Origin: Cryphonectria parasitica EP155
Taxonomy: Eukaryota > Ascomycota > Sordariomycetes > Diaporthales > Cryphonectriaceae
Length of the DNA stretch: 64,000 nucleotides
Assembly (NCBI RefSeq): GCF_011745365.1
Contig: NW_024468910.1
Span: forward strand, 3,748,068 to 3,812,067
Direction: 5' to 3'
The notes under the pieces are model-generated. The model saw only the letters and a program-made list of their open reading frames with translations. It was not told where the DNA came from and did no database searches. How positions within the stretch are numbered: the stretch's first letter is position 1; each line of letters starts with the position of its first letter. Shown here piece by piece: positions 1 through 10,019 of the stretch. Both the position numbers and the translations under genes were made by a program.

Positions 1-707
1 CCTTTCTTCTCTTTTCTCTCTCTTTCCGAATTGCGCAAATGGTGCCAGCGCGCGCGCGTGGACATGAACGTGGGACGTGGGACGTGAGTGGGAGCAGGAC
101 GGGGATGGTTCGAGTCCAGAGCTTGTCAGAACGTACGACAAGTGGTTCGATTATTTCTCCCAGGGTGGAAACCCCCGCGGGTGGGTACGGCACCTACTAT
201 GGTACAAAAAACTGAGACCTGCAGCACTGTAACCAACTCGCCACAGCGCTGCCGCAGCCCTGAAGCCCCTTAGTGCTCCCCCCCCCCCTCCCTGTCAGAC
301 CTGTAACCCTGCAACCCTCCAGAGACCCCACGCCCCTAAAACTGTCCTGAACAGTGCTGATGGTGCAAAGCTGCCAGCCCTGCCGAGGCCCATCAAATGG
401 AACTGGCTAATGGCCCCTGCACACATCGCGCCAAGTCTGGAGTAGCGAAGATCAGCCCACCCCGTCAGCCCGCTCGACAGACCGCGGCCCGCTACCTTTT
501 CTTAAGGGTCTTTGCTGATGTTTGACAGGAAATCTCCGGGTCCTTACTCTAGCTGGTTAGGTACTATTGTAACCCTGAACGGTCTGGCATTGCTCACTGG
601 AGGACTACGGCCAGCAGACATTAGACGTCTACTTACCTAACTACTTTATGCACCAACTTACTTTGGTAACAGCATCTAAGATACTGGCAAAGATAGCATG
701 GCACATG

Positions 708-747
708 GGGAACCTCCTGGCCCAACATACTTGGCCAGGAGGTTCCC
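708..747. repeat. Perfect 15-bp inverted repeat with 10-nt loop
   Basis: The left arm (708-722) is exactly complementary to the right arm (733-747), with a 10-base loop between them. A second, smaller hairpin with 6-bp arms follows at 761-776. There is no gene nearby for which this could be a terminator. It could be a remnant of a small inverted-repeat element; that is inference. Confidence 0.8.
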
Positions 748-2859
748 TTATGTCGATCTGTTAGACTCTGGTCTAAATACAAGGAGAAAATTCGGTGTGC
801 AATCGTCCCTGTCTCCAACAAACGATCCACACACTCCCTCCCTTTCCGACGAACAACCCAGAGGGCAATTCGTCTCACTAATCATTCTCCACGATCCCTT
901 TTCAACCTCTCTTATCACAAATGACAAGGCTCTCACACAGTCGATAGAGTTTAAGCGATCATCTCTACCGGTGCTAGATCGGGATGGTGCCGAACAACGT
1001 TGACTGACTATATACATAATGTGGTCTGACCCTCTCCTGTTATTGTTCTGATGAGTGAGCTTACTAGTCGGACTTGAGTAGATCTTTCGGCAGCTGACCG
1101 TTCAAGGCAGTCAGTCGGCTGATGGCAACATGCCCTACTCTACGACGAGCGTGTTCACCACTCAGCTTGGGAGCCTGTGCAGGCTTTTGAATCCTGCTTG
1201 ATGGTACGTGGCCGGGATTTGCGGCTCAGCCGGCATCAGCAACGGAAAGCCACAGCCAAAAATCGAAAGGTTGGAGTCCAGAGACAACGGACCCTCACGG
1301 ACGATGATGTCTTTATGTCTTAGGATGCTGAATGTGTGTCCAAAGCGCCCCTAGGGTAAACTCTTCGCTACGGGGCAGGGCCGTTGTCCTCTTGAGATCA
1401 CAACATGAAGAGCTATTGGATACTAATAAGCCATTGCTCAGGCCAGGCCAGGTAGATTCATGTGTCAAATATGGCCGAAGCTACCTCGCGGCTCGCTCAG
1501 TTCCTTCACGCGGGTCCCATTGTGCTCATACGCCCTGAACCTCCGCAGTTATGCGTGTGTTGTAGACTCCTTTGGTCATACTCAGCTAAGGGTGACAATG
1601 CCGCCATTGAAAAGATGAAAGATGCAGAGGGGGAAAAAACGAAGATAGCCAAAAGGCCAAACTCGCTTTCGGAGCGGGTATTCAATCGGGCAAGAGGTAG
1701 CAGTGCCGAGTGTTTGACAAATCAGGCACATGTTGCCAATATCTTCTCGAGTTGTGCCCATCTTGAAAAGGCAACCTGTTTCCCTTCGCGGCGGCCCATC
1801 GGCATGCTGCCTAGGTACTTGTGACTTGCCGAAATCTGCCTTCCCGGCCTTTGACAGCTCATTTGTCCTCCAAATTACCACTTCAAGCATTCAGGAGTGT
1901 GAAAGTCATCTGAACTACGAACAACTGCTACAGTGATCATTAGGCGCTTCAGACTATCCTGGGCAGTGTCTAATAGAACCATGATATGTCTTGAAGGCTA
2001 CCCTGTGCCATGGTCTCAGATTTGCAAAGAATAGCTCTGTATACTCTGTTCCTAACTAGGTGTGATTCGCAGGGTCTTATGCGCAGGGAGTAGCCCGAGT
2101 CTATTCTTTGTCACATTGCAAACTGGATGCATTTTTTTTTTTTAATTTTTTTTACTATCGCTTGTCTCTCTTTCGCTTCCTCACAGCTTGGCAGCAGCAA
2201 GCCCAAGATGGATACTTCAAGGTTCCAGACCCAGTGCCAGCCATGCTCAAACACGAGGCTGTGTTTGCCTTGACCCGTTGAAGTGACTCGCAGCACCTGA
2301 ATATTGTGGCCCCTGCCAACACGACCCATTAAGTCTCATGCAATTTCTCGCTTTGAAATACCTAATTAGTTATTTCTATGTCATCAACCTTCCGTACAGA
2401 GGCGAGTACTCGCTTGAAAAGAATTTGAACAGGAGACATTGCTCCAAGACATGGCGGACTTAAGTCCCTAGAAAAACAAGACGGGCTTCATCACTGTTCT
2501 CGTACATGTGTTAATGGTACTTTTTACGCCACAGCGGACTCCACAGCTCTGTTTGCCGGCTGATGCGGTTATCAACGAAGCCCACAACGAAGCACTGCAT
2601 TTTCTGTAAGCGTTAAGGTTTCCACGTTCGGGGTCTCAGTGCACCAAACCGGACTACACTGGGCAGCCAAAGCACTGCGGGCCATCTATTAAACTAGCAA
2701 GTTTCTTGAATGAAGCCGCAGTAAGGTGTAATCGTCGCAGCTTACCTAGTATGGTTACATGTCATCCCTGAGACGGGGCCCAGTCCGTATCTACTGGACA
2801 CAATTTGTTTTTGTAAGCTTCTACGCAAAAGACCTCGGGCGTCAGGGTAGAAGGAACCT

Positions 2860-2945
2860 GTGTGCGTCCGACCGTCTACGCAGCTATATAGGCCATAGTC
2901 ATTTTCAGTCAGCTGGGAGTAGTCACTCCTTTTAGCTGTCGCACA
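2860..2945. repeat. Dispersed repeat, copy A
   Basis: About 85 bases match positions 57476-57557 in the same orientation. The copies differ by seven transitions, one transversion and a 3-base indel. That transition bias is typical of repeats hit by repeat-induced point mutation in ascomycetes. Confidence 0.7.
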
Positions 2946-3567
2946 GAACCTATTAGACCACTCGGCTACTGGGAAGATTACACTCCCCGGACTCAATCTG
3001 CTCGTCCATGTGAGTATTGATAAAGATAGGCCTAAAGCGTAGTCTTTATCCTGGGTATTGATGTACTCAAGTGAACCTCTCTGTCCGAGGTTGGAATTTG
3101 AGGGTCAGAAATTGGAAGGAGCCGCGTGTTGAACATGGTGATATGAATGGAAGAAAATCTCATCCAGGAGGAGGATACGAACAGCAGCAGAAATATGAAA
3201 AATGTCAATTAGACATGTTCTGTGACTACACCAATATGTACGACTATATTCATATCTTCGAAGGAAATTGACAACCAAGTCGTGACCGCAGGCCTCTGAG
3301 AGTGCAGGTCGAGCTGGCAATGCAGAAGTTGGCGGTGCTCATGATGCTCGTTCTCGAGCGTCATAAGTTGACATAATTTTCGAAGCAGAAAGACCAGAAC
3401 AAGCAGTGCACTTGATATGAATAATCTAATATGGTGCTGGTGAGAGGTTTCTATGACTTTACACACACACGATAATTGATTCTCTGCTACCTTTGCAGGT
3501 GCTACAGTGGTCGGATTGAGCTCTCAAAGATGTCATCCGGTAAACCCAAATCCCCTCTCCAGGCCAT

Positions 3568-4157
3568 TCAAGCCCTCTCAAAACCCCCTACAAGCTGATC
3601 CTCGGAAGTGTCTACAGGGAAGAAAACAAATGGTTCCGTGATGTACTGAAGATACTCCTTGTAAAGTCCCTGAACATGCGATGATTGCTGATGCGCCCGG
3701 TAATCCTTTTCACTCGCAAATCTAGTTCAAGGATATTCCATCAGCGTTGGAAGATCCCCGCCAAAAATCTGTCGTGACATTCGCTCTCGGAGTGTGGGAT
3801 TTGGACTTTCCAGTGGTGTCTATATGCCCGGAAAGAATGGAATGAGAGAACGAGAGAGAGAAATGGAGTACTCACTTCTCAATCCACACAAATTCATCCT
3901 TCCCCTCGACCTTGTACCATCGGTAAATTTGAGCAGCTTGCTCCGCTTTCTCAGTGGCTTCTGCTACCTTGGTGAAGAACTCAACCACCTAGAGGTATGA
4001 GAAACAAGTCAGTCAGCAGTCAGCTTGATGAGGAGCTGGGCGCTTGAGGAAGGCGGCATTGTGAAAAACGTTGAATGTCTGGCATACGCACCTTGGCCTG
4101 ATTCTCCGGTTTGACCGCCAGTGTCGAGACGGAATAGTAAGCCGCTGTATCAGCCAT
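3568..4157 (-). CDS. Small antibiotic-biosynthesis-monooxygenase (ABM)-like protein, three exons
   Basis: Splicing gives an uninterrupted 110-residue protein. Exon 1 is 4157-4092 (MADTAAYYSV...), exon 2 is 3988-3876 and exon 3 is 3721-3568. The introns are 4091-3989 (GTGCGT...CTAG) and 3875-3722 (GTGAGT...CTAG), and phases agree at both joins. The layout matches the dimeric alpha/beta-barrel ABM family: an N-terminal strand, a helix (VVEFFTKVAEATEKAEQAA), a central strand pair ending EFVWIEKFASEKDY, then a helix beginning with an H..S.H motif. Family members are small cytosolic homodimers, some being monooxygenases and many of unknown substrate. It lies head-to-tail downstream of the membrane-protein gene on the same strand. 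The individual exons are too short to be caught as long open frames. Confidence 0.65.
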
Positions 4158-4779
4158 TGTTGCAACGAGAAGGAAAGGTAAGTCAAGTTAATGCGCTGAG
4201 TAGAGTGCTGTCCCTTCGCAACGGACCGCGATCGGGATGGTTATAGATATCAATATAAACAAGCGGAGTACTTCTGTCATCCTGTTGCAGCTCCGTTCAC
4301 TACTACTTCTAGTGCCAGGCAACAGCGGAATGACTCAGTACTAACGGCGTGAGCTTCCCTCAGTGGTGATGTGTGCAGGAAGGAACAATCTACAGGGTTT
4401 ACAATGCTTACAAGGCAATTCTTTCAGGGCTAGCTTGCACTAAGAACTGTAACTTAACAACATCAATTAGGATTGTCCATGCATCGTATTTTTCTTTCTC
4501 TCCCAGAGATGGAGACCTTACTTTCGTGATCAAACCTACTATCATTGTGGGGTGGGGGGTGGGGGGGGGGGGTTGTTGTTGGCAATGACATCCTCCCGCA
4601 TCTATTCTTATAAGAATCTGTTGAGGAACACAGTGAACTTGCGATGCTCTGATGAATAGTAGACTTGCTCACCGATCCCTTGTTACAACCAGGAAGTTCG
4701 GTTCAATACATCTTCGCACGTTTGGTTTTACGAATTGAGAGGGAAGAACTAAGAAAGAAGTGTGGCATGAACCCCGGGC
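4158..4779. other. Intergenic region with G-rich tract
   Basis: This is the 5' flank of the ABM-like gene and the 3' flank of the membrane-protein gene, both on the minus strand. A nearly uninterrupted G tract occupies about 4548-4573 and is followed by GTT repeats. I see no coding sequence. Confidence 0.6.
4548..4573. repeat. Long G tract
   Basis: A nearly pure G run interrupted by single T bases. It would form G-quadruplex-type structure on the plus strand if real. Length is prone to sequencing error. Confidence 0.7.
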
Positions 4780-6236
4780 TCACACATGTGGTATGAAGGT
4801 GAGCCAGTTTACCGAGTCATAGACCCCTTCCGGCAGCGACCTGAAGCTGATGACGACCTCTATCATGAGGAGCAATTTTGCGAGCACACCTATCACCGTG
4901 GCCAGCGTTACCACAACATCCGGGAGTGTGGTGGGGCCCGACCAACACCGTTTTTTGTTCCCCTTCTTGTCAGGCCCAGCTTGAGGTTGAGATTTGGATG
5001 CATTCACCCAGATCAAGGCAAGGCTGAACCTCCCTGAATATCCCGCAGCGCCCACCACCCGCGTCGTGACGATAGTCAGGGTCGTCGTGGCTGCCTGCAC
5101 CACAGCCGATGCACGCCAAAGCTGTCGTTCCGCGATGGTGGGAAAAGCCAGGTTCCAGCCCATGAGGTGGATGCACCAGTGTACCGCAGACGAGAGGGCG
5201 ATGGCGACAAGAACCTTGTTCGGCGGATCGGCTGGAGCGAGGATTGCGTCGTTGGGGATGCGCTGGAGAGGACGCTGTCGACTCTTGGAGAGGAAACTAT
5301 CCTGGGTCCCGCCGTCCCGCTTCCTCGGATGAGCCTCCTCGTCTTTCTCAGCAGCCCCTACCCTCCCCAGACCGAACTGGCTGAATACCTCTCGCCTCGT
5401 CCACATACAGCCCTCCTCCTCAACCCAGTCTAGCGGGGTCCGCTGCCATTCCTCTGATGGGAGCCCAGCGTCCTTTCTAATCTTCGCCACACTGTACAAA
5501 CAAGAAATTGTCATTGCGGTGCTGACATCCTGTGGCTTCTGCCACCAAAAGCAATACGGCATGACGGTCGACACAGCGGAGCCGAGGGTGAACAACTCGA
5601 TCTGAGTGATGGGCAGACCTTGGACCGCACGAGCGATGCTCTGCAGCACAAGCCAAAGGCCCTGGGAAATAGCAAAGGCCTTGGCGAAGTGTCCGGCTTT
5701 GGACTTGTCCCTGATCATATCTGTAGACAACTCAGGGAGGCTGATGTAGCCCCGTGAGACGAGGTAATAGATCGATGCCGCGTTGACGGGGAAGGGTTCG
5801 CAGTCGGGGCACTGCAGGAGGAAGCCTAGGCAGCTGGTGGTTCAGCGTGAAGCAACTTCTCGGAGGGGGGCGGAGGGTTCATTGGGGCGTAAATTTGGAG
5901 ATGCGAACCTCCACTGTTGGCATAGAAGGCGTGGGCTATGCGCCACTTAGCCGGCTGGCCACGCAACTGCGGCAGCTTTTGCATCTTCCTGACAGACTTG
6001 CATGCCGAGTCCCACTGCGCCCCGGCCACCATCGTGAGCATGGAGGGGATGAAGATGCACATGCATGCCCAGCGGAGCCGCCGCAGCATCAAGCTCCAAA
6101 AGGTCTCGCCGGCCGCTGGGACGTTGGTGTGCACGACGGTCCACAGCGCCGGGACCAGCACGAGGAAGCAGCTCCATATGATATCCATGGTCCCTCTGCT
6201 GTTCGGGCCCCATTGAAAGCCCACCATATTGACCAT
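4780..6236 (-). CDS. Fungal multi-pass membrane protein of unknown function
   Basis: Two exons (6236-5909 and 5825-4780) joined across an 83-nt intron give about 457 residues. The join restores the continuous motif GGFLLQCPDCEPFPV followed by NAASIYYLVSRGYISLPEL. That motif and the later block ending GLPITQIELFTLGSAVSTV with a FWWQKPQDV motif are the hallmarks of a large uncharacterised Pezizomycotina membrane-protein family. Several hydrophobic segments are visible (IIWSCFLVLVPALW, VALFTLGSAVS-type helix, ALSSAVHWCIHLMGW, VVVTLATVIGVLAKLLLMIEVV). The start is uncertain. The first in-frame ATG is at 6236, but a hydrophobic stretch in another frame just upstream (6300-6240) could belong to a spliced first exon. 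The function is unknown. Confidence 0.75.
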
Positions 6237-6245
6237 CTTTGTCAC

Positions 6246-7772
6246 TGTCTATTCTTAACCAAAGTATGTGCGGGAATAGAGAGAGCAAGGCGAGGGTTGC
6301 CAAGGTTCAAAGTAGGATTAGATTCCCAGAACAGACCACACTGTGGTTTTATTCTGTTGATATTGCGGAGACTCCAAGGGTGAAGTCTCTGTCGTCAGAC
6401 TTACTGGCTACACCGAGGTCGACGCTGGATCGGTAAAGGTTGGGGGCCGTGTCTTCGGGCGGGTTATTGTATTGGTTTTCGAAAGATGATGTAGTTACAT
6501 CAACATGTTGATGGAATTGCACTTGTAGTTGCATGTATGGTAAGCTAAACCCATCTCTAAGCGAGCAAGCTGAAGATTACAGAAGGGCAGGCTGTACCCT
6601 CGCGTTGCATAGCTGAAGATAATACTGCATCCTCAAGACTTAAGACCAATCGGCGGGCCAGGCAGAAGTTTTGGTGGTAATGAGAAGTACCGAGTACTTC
6701 AGCTTGATGTGATGGATGGTTTCTCGACACGGAGGAAACACTTCGTTGCTTCCCGTGACAATATTACAACTGAGTGAGGCGTGGGTGCAATAGTGTCTGC
6801 AGAACTCTAGAATATGGCAACTATTTCCCCGACGATATTTACAATTTTAATCACATTCTTCGCAGCCAAAACCTACAAGCCAATAGTACTACAAAGGGTT
6901 CAAAAACCATCATACTTTCGTTGCGAAAAGTCTTCCACAGCCTTACCTGACCTACGTCTGCCTCCTTCAGTAAGCAAGCACTTAAGTACTTACTAAGATA
7001 TGGGGCTTGGGACAATGGTGATAATCTCGCCCACGTCGCCCCCCAATGACAACCAGTGGCTGCCTGGCCCTTGCCTACAAAATAATTTGCCTGATTTAAC
7101 TTGGGTGATCTGAGCTGTGGTGCCTGGCTGAAGGCCTCTAAAATGAACATACGAGAGGGTTTGTCATCTCCGTGAATTATTTTGGAGAGCGTTGAAATAA
7201 ATGAATGATGGCAGTGGCTGCAACAGTGACAATTGTCATTATGTATTGGTTATTTAGTGTATGGATGCAGATACAGAAGACAGAGAGAGTGGGGAGGAAG
7301 ATCGGACGTCTCTAGAGCAAACAGGTTATTCCTTCGTCCTCACTAGACCATTATTGTGGCGGCAGAACGTCTGGTGTGGCCTGGCAAGCAAGGAAATGTG
7401 AGACATCAACTGGAAAGTAATTGTAGTCATAGTGACAGTCTTGGTGGACTTGAAAATCCTATTCGGTAGTGACGTACGAGTATTAGCCAAGAGTCTTTTC
7501 TCCTCTGTAAAAACGGCCACCTTCAACAATTATGAATCCAGTCGGAAGCTCCCTGAAACGAGCTCTCTTTCCCAGGTGCCTCTTGACTGAAATAGGACCC
7601 AAATCACGAAAGGAATCGCAGTCTCTTCGGTCAGATTTACTCAAATTAATACCAGTCTTCCCCTCCCCTTCCCTTCCTCCCAATTTTTCCATAGGACCCC
7701 AAGAATCACTTGAAAAGCGTCCGTCCATTCTCTCTCATCCAACAACCCCCCCCCCCCCTCCTCTCTCCACAC
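6246..7772. other. Intergenic region, no gene seen
   Basis: This AT-rich stretch lies between the membrane-protein gene (5' side) and the 3' end of the SDR gene. It has a CT-rich tract near 7660-7760, including a C run at 7748-7758 close to the SDR stop codon. I see no convincing coding sequence. Confidence 0.6.
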
Positions 7773-9243
7773 TCACTTGGACTCCTCCGGCACAAGCACC
7801 GTGCTCCCCTCGACATCCTTCTCCTTAGCTTCATAGAACTTATCCAGATCCTGCACGACCTGCCGGCCCCTCCACGTGGGCATGATCTCGGCGCCGTCCT
7901 TGCGCATGTTGTACTGGTACCAGTGCGGCATGGCGGCCAGGCCGGTCAGGGCGCTCGCGAGCGTGGGGCAGATGACCTGGCCGCTCTGGCCGCTGAGGAC
8001 CTGGCGCACGATGGCCTCGGCGACGGTCTCGGGCTCGAGGGTCGGCAGCAGAAAGCCCTTGCTGTTGTTGTAGCCCTCGAAGAGCGGGGTCTTGGTGTAG
8101 CCCTGGTTGACGACCACGGTGCGCACCTTGGGGGCGCCGTAGCGGGTCGACAGCTCGGCGGTGAGGCCCTCGTGGAAGGAGAGGGCGGCGGCTTTGGAGG
8201 CGGCGTAGTCGACCATGTTGGGGACTGGATGTGGTTGTTAAATTATTTATTTTTTTTATCTTTTAGAAGAGAGAAAGAAAAGAAAAAAGGAGTGTTTTTG
8301 GTTGTGACATTTTTTTTGTTAATACTTTCTCTTCATAAATACGTCTGGTGAATGATTTATAATGATGTAGAATTAGTACTTACCAGTAACCCACGATGCG
8401 ATGCTAGCGACGGTGACGACCATGCCGTGGTTGTTCTCGATCATGCTGGGCAGGAACTCTTGAACCATCCAGTAATGTGAAAGCGTATTAACGTCCATGG
8501 TAAAACGCACATCCCTCTCGGTGGAGTCGAGGATGGACTTGCCCCTCGCGACGCCGGCATTGTTGATCAGCACGGTCGGGTCGCCGACCTGAGCCCGGAT
8601 CTCCTTGGCCACGGCGGCGATCTCCTTGGGGCTGGTGATGTCGCACTTGAAGTAGTGCACGGTTGAAGCTGTACATACAAGAGAGAATTCACACCGTCAG
8701 CTCTCGCTTTTTATTTTATTTTATTTTTCATGAAATTTTTATTTATACACATGAAACCAGCTAAGGTAATGAGAGTAGTACGGTTGGGGGGTGGGGGGAA
8801 GAATAAGAATAAGAACTCGTTTGATTTATTAGAGAAAAAATACACTCACCCCTAAACGTCAGAGGCTGAAGATCCAGCACCACAACCTTGACACCCTTCT
8901 CGCTCAGAAACCGCACCACATGCGCCCCGATCCCGCCGCTGCCGCCGGTAATGAGCACGATCTCACGCCCCCGCCAGTCATACTGGTCGGTAGTCCAGTT
9001 GTTGAGGACCTTGGCCGAGTACCAGCTGCTCAGCCAGCGGGCGACGCCGATGTAGAAGAGGGCGCGCACGCGGGACAGGGCGGTGTGGTGGAGGATGCCG
9101 AGGTCCTGGCCGCGCCGGGTGAAGCGGGCCAGGAGGAGCAGGGGTAGGGTGACGAGGGGGTTGAAGGCTGTGTTGGAGAGGAGGCGCGCAAAGACGTCGG
9201 CCTTGAGGCCCTCGCGGGGGAGGAGACCGTTGTGCATCGGCAT
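7773..9243 (-). CDS. Short-chain dehydrogenase/reductase, retinol-dehydrogenase-like
   Basis: Three exons (9243-8850, 8668-8384, 8224-7773) give 376 residues. The introns are 181 and 159 nt with GTGAGT and GTAAGT donors. Classical SDR motifs are present: the cofactor loop TGGSGGIG, the structural NNAGV, the catalytic serine in VASIAS, and YAASK, whose Y and K are the active-site residues. The N-terminal roughly 100 residues before the Rossmann fold contain a hydrophobic stretch (NPLVTLPLLLLARF), as in membrane- or lipid-droplet-associated SDR16C/RDH10-like enzymes. It therefore probably oxidises or reduces a lipophilic alcohol or ketone with NAD(P), but the substrate cannot be read from sequence. 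The chosen start is the ATG at 9243; a second in-frame ATG lies two codons downstream. Confidence 0.9.
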
Positions 9244-10019
9244 GGTGTTGGTGTCAGGGCGCGGGGTGTGGGGTGTGGGGAACACTATTCACTATCGACC
9301 TGCTGTTTTGATTTGTTGAGGATGAGGCGACTGCTTGTCTGATGTGAGAGAGTGTGAGAGAGAAAGAGACAAAACAAAGCAGAGCAGCTGGATGATGGAG
9401 ATGGATATAAGCTCTTGTCTTGGTGGAGAGAGAGAGAGTGTGAGAAAGAGAGAGCGTTTTGTTGGATTCACTCCCTCCTGGTCGGCATCAATAGGAGCCG
9501 ATCATCAAAGCGAGTCCATGTATTGGTTTAAGCTCACTTGGTTCAAGCCTTTTTGATTTATTGGAGAAGTGACAAGTCCCTTTTCTACATACAGTGGTAG
9601 TGGTACACCTTGGGTACTTGCCTCACGTGTGCAACCGAGGCCCGGGTATATAAGAATGCGGGGCACATGAGGAGGACAAGGGTGTTGAAATAGATCGATG
9701 GCGGCGGCGGCGGCGGTGGTGGCGTGCATTGATTCTGTGAGGGAAAGAGGTAGATAAATTGAAACCTTTTTCAGTAAGTAGTACAATCAATGAATTGGGC
9801 TTTGATCGCTTTATAGTAAGTATTCTTGGAGAATATCTTGGTTGTTTTGGGTAGGGGCTCTGCTTGAGTATGCATGTATAATACAGGATTATACTGTATA
9901 AATAGGCTGACTTGTTTGCAAGCCTCCTTAGTATGGGATGACAATGAAGAGGACAACCTGTGAGATCCCCTGTCAATCAATACAACATACTGCACCCACC
10001 CTACATGTAAGGACTGCCG
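9244..10019. other. Intergenic region with simple repeats
   Basis: This separates the 5' end of the SDR gene from the 3' end of the pseudouridine gene. It holds GA-rich tracts at about 9345-9372 and 9427-9455 and a GGC/GGT triplet repeat at about 9700-9722. I see no gene. Confidence 0.6.

Larger units (their letters stand above)
1..3567. other. Gene-free left end with repeat remnants
   Basis: I see no convincing coding gene in this stretch. Open frames are short, overlap on opposite strands and lack recognisable motifs. It contains a perfect hairpin at 708-747 and one copy of a dispersed repeat at 2860-2945, each listed separately. The composition is more AT-rich than the gene-bearing parts, which would fit decayed repeat DNA. 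Confidence 0.6.

Noticed and set aside
61..140. Pol III B-box-like GGTTCGAGTCC near 108, suggesting a tRNA
   Set aside because: The T-arm pairs only three of five bases and no acceptor, D or anticodon arm can be folded upstream.
3690..3780. Apparent in-frame stop in the ABM-like gene, suggesting a pseudogene
   Set aside because: The stop falls inside a GT-AG intron, and splicing restores a continuous and family-like protein.
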